DNA from: Perca fluviatilis
Lineage: Eukaryota > Chordata > Actinopteri > Perciformes > Percidae
Direction: 5' to 3'
Assembly (NCBI RefSeq): GCF_010015445.1
Contig: NC_053120.1
Location: 15,427,597-15,491,596 of the forward strand
Length of the DNA: 64,000 nt
Below, piece by piece: positions 12,901-24,900 of this stretch. The translations under genes and the position numbers were made by a program. The notes below the pieces were generated by a model. That model was not told the origin of the DNA. It was given only the letters and a program-made list of their open reading frames with translations, and searched no databases. Each line of letters starts with the position of its first letter. Position 1 is the first letter of the stretch.

Positions 12901-15900
12901 GACTGTCAATCTAATGTTTGCTGTGCGGGCGGGGCCTGACACACACGAGAACAGGCAGGAGCAGTACATAAACTGTGGGAGTGGTCAGAAATTTACCAGG
13001 AGCAGGATTAAGAAGCAATAGTTCCCAATCTGGGGGTTGTGCAGACACGCATGGTTTAAAGCAGTTAGTCTGTCATTGTAGGGAGTTTTTAATCATTATT
13101 ACCTGCTTTCAAGAAGTACTTTTGATGAATTGTAAAAACAAAACACCTCGTATTGACTATGTCGGATATAAATTGCTTAAGCCAATAGTTTCAGTCATTG
13201 CACCTAATATTGCTCATATAATTAATATGTGTTTTATGGAAAATATATGTTTGCAAGCATGGAAAAAAAGTAAAGTTGTGCCAATACCTAAAAATAAGAA
13301 AATGCCTTTCTCTGGATCAAACAGTAGACCAATAAGTTTATTACCAATTCTCGGTAAAATAAATGAAAGAATTGTTTATGAACAGATTCAGTCTTATTTT
13401 TTAAATAATGATTTAATTACAGATTTTCAGCATGCATACAGAGTAAAACACTCAACAGCCACAGCCCTTACTCAGATGGTTGATGACTGGTTCAAGGATA
13501 TGGAGGAGAGGGAAATAATAGGTGTTGTAATGATTGATTCTACTGCAGAATTTGATGTAACTGATCATGACTTACTGTTAAAAAAATGGAATGTTTACCG
13601 AAAAGTTATTTGACTGACAGAAGACAATTAGTTTACTTTAATGGAAGATTTTCAAAGGTAAGGCTTATGGAACATGGCATGCCTCAAGGAAGTTGTCTTG
13701 GGCCGCTCCTCTACACAATCTTTACCAATGATCTACCATCTGTTTTAGATAAAGCAAGCATTTCAATGTTTGCTGATGATTCCACAATATATTTATCAGG
13801 AACTGATATTGGTGCTCTAAATACAAAACTAGAGAGATAGTTACAGTCAGTGGTGGACTGGATCAGTAGTAACAAACAATCTCAATATATCTAAAACTAC
13901 CAGTTTAGCGGTTGGAACTCATTTTTCTTTATGTTCCAAACCGAAACTTGAACTCAGTGTAGAGCAAACTTCTGTAGAGCAAGGAGAAGAGGCTAAACGT
14001 TTGGGAGTGATGATTGACAATAGATTGTGTTGGGACAAACATGTTCAGAAACTGGTAACTATAATGGGCAACACCTTGTTATTAAAGGTGCCCTGCCACA
14101 CATATTTCATTACTTTGTGGTAATGTCAGAAGTTCTACCATGGACTCTGTAACATTTTTTGTGGAAAGAATGCCTTGGTTACATTGTTTCAAGCCATTCT
14201 AGTGTGGTATAGAAAGCCTACAGGAAGACTCAGCTTGATTTCTGCCAGTTCTCATTAATATTCAACAAGCTAAGCTGTTTGAATCTGATTGGCTAACAGC
14301 TAGCCAATGAGAGCCTGGCTGTCAGAATCCTTTACCCAGCCCAACTGGGCGAGCTGATGAATAGTAATGAGCTCAGGCAATATGATGTCAGCAGAGGCGT
14401 ATAAAGTACTAGAGACTCATACTTTAGTAAAAGTACAAGTGCTCTATCAAAAAAGTGACTTGAGTAGAAGTTGAAGTGCTCTTTAAGCACAACACTTAGG
14501 TAGAAGTACTAAAGTATTCAACATTTTTTGTACTTAAGTATTGCAAGTAGTTTATTTTAAAATGTATTACTCAAATACTAAAAGTACAAATATTGTGTTA
14601 TGTAGTTATTAAAGAAAGCAGTCAAATTTTGAATATCATATTGTTGGAGTTGAACTTTTTACTTGGTATTAAGACGGTGCATTACAGGCTTACAAGCTGT
14701 ATTGCTGGATATATGAAGGAAGTTTCTGAAATGTTATGTTACTGTTATAACTACTTGTCACGTTCCGCTCCTGTGTCAAGTTTTTGTTTTGTTAGGATTC
14801 ATATTTGTTTCAGAGTATGTACACAATTCCTGTTTTATTGTGAAGGTTCCCTGTTGTTTCTTGTGTTGTCTGTTTACTTCCTGCTGTTAGCAATTGTGTA
14901 TCCCCGCCCTAATGTTTTGCACCTGTGTCTCATTGTCTTTTCTGTTTAGTGTATTTAAGTTCGGTCTTCCCCTTACCCCAGTGCGAGATCGTCTGCTTCC
15001 CCTGTGTACAGCCTTCGAGCGTTATTTCCTAGTGTTCTGAGTCCGTTATCTGATTGTTTATTCCTTGGTTTTGACTTCTGCCTGTGTTTGGATTTTCCCT
15101 TTGCCTGCCACTTTTGGACACTTTTGCCTGTGAGTTTATACTGACTTTTTGCAATAAACATTTGCAATTACGTACCTGAGTTGTGTATTGTGGGTCTATA
15201 TGTTTGTGAGCTTGATACTACTATTATCTGCTAAAACAGTGGGTTATTAATCACTTATTAACAAATACTGAAATAAAATGTGTGATGTAGTGGAAAGTTA
15301 GCAAGCTAGCAAAATACAGATAAACTAGCAGCTTCACATCACTGGGTCAAACGGTTAACATTCAGTAGCCTACTCATTGCAGACTGAAACAACTCAGGAA
15401 TAGCTTAATCTACTGAAACAACAGCTAAATAGAAAGAGTACAAACTTACATCGTCTCTAACTTCTGAACAGGCAACCTTAATGAAAAGAAACACGACGCG
15501 ATCTCTGGGATTTTTTACGTAATTATCGTAGCCGTAACTAACGTAGCCGTAACTACACACACTGTAACCTACACAGTCTCCGTAGCGTGAGGAATTCACA
15601 ACAGTAACGAGTAACGATGCAGCACATAAAAAATTTATCGGAGTAAAAGTATTTCATTCATCGAAAATATGTACTCAAGTAAAAGTGGAAGTAGAAGAAA
15701 AAAATAATGCTCCAGTAGAGTACAGATACAGCTTTTTAGTACTTAAGTAGTTCTACTTCGTTACTATACAGCTCTGGATGTCAGACTGACCAGCTTTTGT
15801 AACTGGCCTGATGCTTATTTCTTTTCAGTGGCTAGATCTGACAAAGGAGGTAGCAGTTCATTTTCACATTCACAACATAACACAAACACATATGGACCTA

Positions 15901-18900
15901 ACATATTTCAAAAAATGCAAGTAAAAAAGAAATTTCAATATCTAATACCAATTTGGAGAGAGTCTGTTATAGGGCTGTTTGTTTTATCTTATCTCTTAAA
16001 ATAGATTTATTCAGAGTAGAATAATGTCTTTTATTTTTGATTAATTGCATTAACTGTAAAATTTTAATATGATTTGTATTTTCAAATGTTGTGTAATGTA
16101 AAGTAATGTCTGTGTGTATGGTGTGTAATGTGATGTCGTAAATTGTATTGCCACACGACAGATTGTAGGACCTCAGAATAGCTTTTAGTTTATGCTGAAG
16201 CTAATGGGGATCCAAATAAAACAAACAAACAAACAAACAACCAAACTTTATGGTCAGGACTGCTGCATAGTATACCTCCCACAGCCTAGAAATTCATAAG
16301 CATATAAACATTTTGGGATAAATGTGTTCTGAAATTTGAATTTCCAATACAATCTCAGGCTTAGTCAACATGGAGGATATATTTATTCATAATCCAAATT
16401 GAAAGTCCAAAGAGAAAATGAAGCGAGATCAAATTAAAAATATTATTATTTTACTACGCTATTAGGAAAAATCATGCCATAATTAAATTCACAAAAGAAA
16501 AAGGAAACTGAAAAAGCAAAAGTTGAAATGTAAAATGATAATTTAAAATGCAAAGCTTAAATATAAATGCTTAAACTGAAATCTTTGAAATATTTTATTG
16601 AATGACAGAAACATCAAATATGAAACTCAAAATGTGAAATGGAAAAGCTTAAATAGAAATACTTAAATTAAAATCTCAAATAGAAAAAAAATATATTTTA
16701 TTTTAGCATTTGCACTTAATTTGCACTTTTCAATTTGAAGTTTTATCTTTTGAATTTTATATTTGGTAATTGCCTTTTGACATTTTAAGTTTCACCATTG
16801 CTATTTCTATTTAACATTAAGGCTTTTCATTTTGAAGTGACACTTGTCTCTCATCCCTCCCACCAGCCATTGCACGACGCCTCCTCATTTGAATTGACAA
16901 GTGTCACTTCAAAATGAAAAGCCTTAATGTTAAATAGAAATAGAAAAGGTGAATCTTAAAATGTCAAAAGGCAATTACCAAATGTAAAATTCAAAAGATA
17001 AAACTTCAAATTGAAAATTATTAAGTGCAAAGATTTTTTTCTATTTGAGATTTTAATTTAAGTATTTCTATTTAAGCTTTTCCATTTCACATTTTGAGTT
17101 TCATATTTGATGTTTCTGTCATTCAATTAAAGATTTCAAAGATTTCAGTTTAAGCATTTATATTTAAGCTTTGCATTTTAAATTATCATTTTACATTTCA
17201 ACTTTGCTTTTTCAGTTTCTTTTTTAAATTTAATTATGGCATGATTTTTCTTAGTAGCGTAGTAAAATAATAATATTTTTAATTTGATCTTGCTTCGTTT
17301 TCTCTTTGGACTTTCAATTTGGATTATGAATAAATATATCCTCCATGAAAGCCAAGGGGTGTACACATGTACAACTTGGAGTAAAAAGTAGAAGTAAAAG
17401 CAAACAGGAGAAGAAAGAGAAGACAAAAGAAGAGGAATTTAAGCAGAAAAAGACAGATCCTACTTACCTATCTTCAGCAAGTCAAGAAATTCATGTTCTT
17501 TCTGGAGGATTTGGTTTAAAGTATTCATTCGGATCTCTCCACTTAGGAACTTCTCTGACACAGATTTGAAGGCTGAACTCGCCAATGTCATCCTGATTTG
17601 CACTTCATCTGACAAGTTGTTGATCAGATTACTGCCTACACCTGTAAAACAAGCATGCAAACATAAACTACAACATTTAATTACAAAAACATTTTGCTAT
17701 GAGACAATAATTAACAACACAATGCAAGTCAGCCTTTACTTTTTCTTTATAAATTAGGCATTACTATTTTCTTTCTCGCACACAATTTATGCAAGAGAGT
17801 GACCACCATATGCTAGACATTAGTAAAGAGCAGACTCCAAGTCATTATCTTAACATCATGTTACATTTAGGCATTTACCTGTCATTTGGAAAAGAGTTTT
17901 GGCCATGGGCCAATTTACAAGGTACTCAAATATCAAGTCCTCGCCCTCAGTGTAATCTCCATTCACATCTGTGGGCCATGTTTTCAGCACAACAACAGAC
18001 ATCAGCTTCCCAAACTTTGTGATATCATGTTTCTTAAATAGAGCTGAAACAGCTCTGCCAGAGTGATCCTAAAAGAAATAAATTACAGGAAAAAATTCAA
18101 TCATTTCGTACTCCAAGTGGCATCACACACTGGTAAATTTAAGCCAGTGAAACTGGTTGTCCTTGCATGTTTTGGTAAGAAGATTGAGAAAAAAGCATGC
18201 ACAACCAGGATTTGTCATGCAGGTGCATTGGAGAAAAGCTAAAAATCTCAAAGAAAAAAAGGGATGTACTAATTTTATTGTTTTTTTGTTTGTTTTATGG
18301 CTTTTCCCTTTATTTAGAACATCTGGAGAGATATAGAAAATAGGAGAGAAAGAGGGGGATTTAAATTTTTTTAATTTTAATTTATGTTTTAACTGCAAGA
18401 GCAGTGTGTGAGACCATATTTTTTTCTTCCTCTATAAGATTAAGTGTCTGTGGGAGTCGTTTATTACAGGTATTTATAATTACACTGTTTAATAGTAGTT
18501 ATAAGCTGTTAAAGAATTTTACACCAGGGGTCACCAACACAGTGCCCGCAGGCACCAGGTAGCCCCCAAGGACCACATGAGTAGCCCTCAGGCCTGTTCT
18601 AAAAATGAAAATTGAATATTGATATTATCTGTTTCCCACCTTGTTAAGTCATTGTTGATCATTATTGTGAGAAATCATTAACATGATCAGTGTCTTCACA
18701 TAGTATGAGTATCATTAATCATTATATATAACTAAAGGCAAACTGAGCACATTTGTTATTTCAGAAGAGTGTATCAAACTGGTAGCCCTTCGTATGACTC
18801 AATACCCATGAAGTAGCTCTCAGTTTAGAAAAGGTTGGTGACCCCTGGTTTACACCATCCTTGCTGCTTCATACAAGTTACAAATGTTTATAAATACATT

Positions 18901-21900
18901 ACATTTACATTATATTATATCAAACAAAGCATTGATGAACTGCTTATTCACCACTTATTCAAATCATACCTGACAAATAGCCGCAACTGCCTCCAATGCA
19001 CATTTCTCCATCGTGCTGCATAACAATGGACTTGTCTTGCTCAGTTCTTCCATCTTGTTAGAGTATATTCCAATTTGATCCACTGAGTGTTCCTAGCACA
19101 CAAGCACACATCTTCAGCTTTGTTTCTCAATTGAACAAGTAAAGCATGTAAATACCAGAATCCAAGATCTGTAAGAATGTAAACACAAACACAAATCCAG
19201 TCTTACTCGTTTTAGTTTTCCTTCAAAATCCTCCATGAAGGTGGTTCTCCAGAATAAAGTATGTTCCTTATGACTGAAGGATAGTGAGAGTAACTTGTCC
19301 CATACCTAGAAAGAGAGAAATATGGATTATAGTTATTAATACTTATAGTATTATAAGTACTGTAAAACATCAAATTTCTATCGCACTGAAAAAAGTTTTT
19401 TATATTACTATTCCCATCATATCCACACAGGTATACATGGCAGCCTTTATACTATTTAAATGTAAAACCATAATAGAGAACAAAATATACATTATCACAT
19501 ATTTCTGCTTACCTTAATTTCATGGGGTACAGAAAACTGCGTACGATCCCAGTCATTAAGCAATTTGTTTCTGAAGGTATTTCTCCGCCATTCCCTCATT
19601 GTTTCTAATGTCTCCCCGATTGACTCTTCATGAATTCTCTCTCTTGCCTGGAATAGCAGTTAGAAGTTACTATGGATATCTATATGTTTTCATTTTATTC
19701 TGCCTAATACAAAAACTCTGCTTGCATTTAAGCATACAAACTTAGCTAGTCTGGGTTATTTTTTTTGCTTTGCTGTGTATCTTGCTTTATGAGAAACAAA
19801 AAAATAAGACTTTTTTCAAACACATGGAACACGAGTGTCAAAAACAGGTCAAATGTTTGATAGAGGAAAAACAATAATTAACTTATTCACAAGATTTAAT
19901 ATTCCACATTGAGTTGAATCTTTTACTCTATACAAGATAGAAAAATAAAAGAATAAAGCTGTTGCTGTAAACTGCTCCAGGCATTTCAAGGCAAGACTAT
20001 GGCTTGGTATGGAGACATAAAAGTGTGGCATGTCCAACAGATTGACAGTTGAGTCTCACCTGGGAATCTGTGTGGTCGTATGCCTTGGCAATCAGACAGA
20101 CCAGATCAAGGAAGTAAATAGGAACATCACTGAGGCCTGGATCTGTTGTGTGGCGGCAGATAGAATAGAGAAGCCTTACTGCAGTTTTCAGGCAACACTC
20201 TCCATATTTGTCATCAAAGCTGTGGGAAAATTTTTTTAATTATTGTTGTGCATAAAAATTGCTAGCAATATAGATACTGAAATCCATAGTCATTACTACA
20301 GATATACTGTATTACAGTGATAGAAAAAGGTTTTTATTTTACCGTTTGTTGCGATGGCTTTCTCTGTCGATGAGATGAGATGCCAAATTTTCCAAAGCCT
20401 GTAAATCAGTTAACAGAACACAGAATTTGAAGACAGTGATAAAGTAATTCAAGCAAGTGGTAGCTTTTATATAAATCTGCAAAAACTGATTTGTTATGGC
20501 AACTTGGAGGCAGCAGAAACAGGTTGTGAACACAACACTGATATATTATTACCGTTCAGGTTGATGTAGCATATTTGCTTATTTACACATCAAGCAGTTA
20601 CAGAGCAACATTATCATTCATCTGGAATCATGTTTCTGACACCTGATGAATATTAACCTTTGCATTTAGCTCTATTTTGGGGTATCTACCAAGTCCTCAA
20701 GGGGAAATATTTGTCTTTTTAAAAGTAGTGGAACTAAATGCTCCACGTTCCACGTTTGTCTGAAGTTTGGTGTTGAGCAGCTACTGTAGTGTACAGTAGG
20801 CTGCACGCCAAAAACAAAGCAATGAGATTAAACCAAAGCAGTAAAAATGCAGGCCAGACAGCTAACTATGAGCTTAATTAATTCAGTGAAGCCAATAGGA
20901 GCTGTGATAATTTTCATTTGATGGGTTGTTATAAAAAAATATATAGTATTATAGTAACTTTTGTGGATACATACCATGCAGTTTGAGTGAGTTATTCCAG
21001 ATTTGACACTGAACTGTATGCAATGAAGAATGTCTAGAAGCTCCACTTGCACACATGATATGAAGCTTCTTAGATCATCCACATGCAGCAGAGGCATCCA
21101 AGTGTACACAAGAAGACGATCAATGTCCACCAGGTACGCATGGTCTTTCATGATCCTAAATTAAAGTCAGAGTTGATAATGGTGACTATGTGATGAGGGT
21201 AAAAAAAAAATGTAGGACACCCCGAGGGTAAGGGCCCCCCTCCTTACCCCTGGGGTGTCCTAAAAACATTTTTTCTAAAAAACCAACAAAGACACGATGT
21301 CGTCAAAAATATAACTACAAATGCCTATTTCTTGACCCGGAGCACTGATTTTGTTGGGTCTCTGCTGGTTGCCTTGCAATATATATTATAGAGTTTGGTA
21401 TTATGGAAAAAACGAGGATAAAACGCCCCTGGTTTGGAATTTCTGGGTATTAAAGTGATAAGCAAAATAGTTTCTGTTCTAAATATTCTAAAAGTTTCGG
21501 TTTAACTTTATTTTAGGGTACACTAATAAGATGTAATACACCATACTTTGTGTGAAATTAGACCAAAATATATATAATGTGGTCTTTATTAGACAGTAAA
21601 CAGTTATACCCTAATTGGACACCATATTCCTAAATTATGCTGTAATTGGAAACTGCATGTCATGCTGTAAAATATGCTATACTTAGAGACTAATTATTAA
21701 CTATGAAGAATTTACAACATTATGTTCTTAGACTGTTATTTAGAAATTTCACGTGAGTTAATGTGGTTTCCACTCATCCTGTTTTTCTGTGCAGCAATCG
21801 CTGATGGTAAGTAATACTACTGCTATAACGTTCATGCAGCACAATAACTAGATTCTCTGTATTTCATGACTTTGTAATGTTTAGTCGATGGTAAGCGTAT

Positions 21901-24900
21901 TCATTTGTGCCTCGGTATTAATGGTAAAGACTTATTTCAGTAATTAGCCTGTTTGGAAACTTGCCTTGCTGGGTACTAAGCAAACAGTAATGGTACCTGG
22001 CTAGCCTAGATAGCTTGCACTGTATTTTATTTCTACTGTGAACATTTCATCCAGAGGGAATGCAGATGTCTGCTTTTATTAATTCTGTAATGCTGTGACA
22101 ACTCACAGATATTCATGTATTTGTATTATTTGTGATTTATTTCAGAAACTGTAACAATATTCACCTCTATGCTGTACTGTTTGTAACATTACTAATGTTA
22201 CTTTGTGAGAAATACATATTTTACATTGAAGATTGTAGTTACATTAGTCTGAGGGATTTTAGCTGAGAGACAGAAGATCAAAACTGCCCTATCATGAAAG
22301 GGTCATGTTTTCCATACAAATGGTCAGGAGGCAGCATCAGGGGTGTATGGTGTCTACTGTAATTATGGTGAATAAAATAAAGTGTGACCAAAGAGTCAAA
22401 AAGTTCTGTGCGTGTGCTAAAGTATTTGCAGGAGAAAAACATTTACATACCTAGCATAATCGCCTCTGTTGAAATGTGTTCCTTTGCTCCCCCTCAAGAC
22501 TGTCCAGGAGTCAAACTGTGGATTCAAGACAGGTGGAACTGGCTCAAAAGGTTTGCTTTCTCCTCTTAGTAGGTGAATCAGAGGGATGACCAAGACCCAC
22601 TTGTCAATATTGTGTTGTCTCGCCTTGTTGCAAAACATCTCAACAGCATCTGCAACACTACAGCAGTGAAAAGTCAGTGTTTAGTTTCATTATATTTACA
22701 GTGGGTAAAAAGTTTTAAATATTTGAAAACCGATGATGTTGTTTTTCAAATTATATCATAATAAACATCCTTAGGTTTAGTTGCTACTCTGTAATTGTTG
22801 GAAGATGAGGTCAAAGATGTTCAGATCTGAATTTTAGAGTCATATTGGATGCAACATTCAGCAAGAAGAAAAAATATGTATTGTGAGTGTGAACATGACA
22901 GGTGCAATGTGTGGTGACTAGATGGGCCTGTCAGGTAGCTTTGTGCTGTTATTGTTTGTCTGAATTCCTTGGCTTCTATTCCTGTATCATTTGTTAGTTT
23001 CAATGTAAAGTATTGTTTGTGACCAAGTACTTCTTTATAACTGAGAACCACTATTGTCTTCAATTAAATTTAAATCTGATGGTGTTTGAAAACATTTAGC
23101 TTTTAATAGTTTTTTGTTGTCTCCTTTTCTATTATTTATTTCTGAATTATGTTTGTCATTATGAATATATATTTTATTGGTAATTATTGTTATTTTATGC
23201 CAATTTAATCACACATTAGTTACCTCTTTTTATCTGCTAAAGGGCTTACAAAGTCTTCCCAGAAAGAGGAGAAATGGTGTTGTGGCTTCTTAGGCAGGCA
23301 AAGAATATCACAAAGACTAGATAGTTCTCGATCTGTCATGCCGTTTTTCAGATACTTGTTGTAAATGAGCAAACTAACAACTCCTGCATGAAAAGGTAAG
23401 AGGCATTTTGTTGTTTCTTGCTGCATTCTGGGCTTGTGATTGATGTTTTCCTCCAGAACAAGTTTAAGCAGGATTTCCACCTAAAAAAAGTAAAGGAAGA
23501 AGGTAACAACCAAGGTCTAATATGTACATGTATTGTGTGGACCATGTGCTCTTCTAGAATAAAACCCTCAACATTTACCTGTTTAATATCATATGGTAAT
23601 CCCCATTGCCTTTCCTTGCCATCATGAAGTACAGGAGAGCTGTATGTATATACAAACTGTCGTAGCAGTGAAAAGAAGTTGTCCACATTTGGTTCATTCC
23701 AAGTTGTAAGAAGGTCAAATATGTTACTCAGCATCACCCTGCCAGCTAGGTCTCTGCCTTTTATTACGATGTCTTTGGTTGAAGAACTCCAAGGCCAGGC
23801 ACTCTTCTTCAGCTTAGGATGGATCATATCATCATACTGGTGCCACTCCCCTTGAATGTCCAACAGAATGAATTCCAACAAAATGAATTGTGAAACTTTG
23901 TGCTTCTTTGCATGTTTCTATTTTGCTTTCTCCTTAATTGAATTTGTTGGACCATTTAAAACAATCACACACTTAAGACTCTGCTAAGAGAACTGTGTGC
24001 ATATCTGAGTACAGATTAACAAATCAACAAGAGGCTTCAAAATGGTATGCTAAACCATATACTGTAAGGAGAAATGGAGCTTTGCATTTGTTCAGGCAGA
24101 GTACTTAAGTCACTTGCATCAGCTAATAGGCACCAGGTGCTTTATTCGTGCTTCACCATCAGTGACTCACAAGTGTGTCTTGGTTCCAATTTTTTTTGCA
24201 AATGCTGGCAGGGACACCAAAAGCAAAAGATAATATGTTTCTATTATTCTTTGGAGGTCAGCAGCTGTCCTAGATCTAGGCATAAGTTGTCCTAAAACAA
24301 ACTTACCAGTGTTCTCTGGTGGACAATCTATGAAAACATTGTTTCTAACTGTTTGAGGCATGTGTATACTGCAACTTCTTGTTAATTATGAGTCAAAACC
24401 AATACCAATATCATTATGTGTACAAAAAGCTAATAATGGCAAATATCTTCCCAGCTGGTTTATCAGTTAAGCTCTTGTCTGTAAACACAAATATAAGTTG
24501 CTATTGAGCCTAGGGAAGTAAATGCAGATTACCTTCAAATGTTAGAAAATCTTCTTTGATTGTCAGGCACCTGTTCACATATTGATTTCCATCTTTCTGG
24601 TAGATGGCCTCAAAAATGGCCTTTTCATTGTGCTTCCAAATTCTGTATTTGTAGGGTATGCTCTCATGAATTATGTTCTTGGGAATCATAACTCGCCCTT
24701 CAACAAGATATCTCTTGTCCCCTAGATGCCTGTGAAACACAGAAATTATTATTAGTGATGGGACAGGCAAATATGTGACAAACCCATAATTTCAAAGCAA
24801 ATATTCCACTATATAATAGTCACTATGTCTCTAATTGGTGAAGAAAATTAAAAGCTGACACAGCATAGTAAAGTATGGTCTGGCTGCACAAGTTAACATT

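Larger units (their letters stand above)
14084..15935. mobile_element. second-layer transposon inserted into the LINE (right edge approximate)
   Basis: Begins AAAGGTGCCCTGCCACAC exactly where LINE coding similarity stops. Its right flank after the nested hAT contains CACAACATAACACAAACACA and ends near AAAATGCAAGTAAAAAAG. This pattern is familiar from fish non-autonomous repeats. No right inverted terminus could be matched, so the border is approximate. Confidence 0.5.

Noticed and set aside
14593..14949. 118-codon open frame
   Set aside because: Runs across the hAT element and the nested LTR-like insert; no protein similarity.
16369..17347. CRISPR-like or tandem-repeat array
   Set aside because: The repeats are a single inverted pair with AT-rich internal words, not direct repeats with spacers; the context is a eukaryotic intron.
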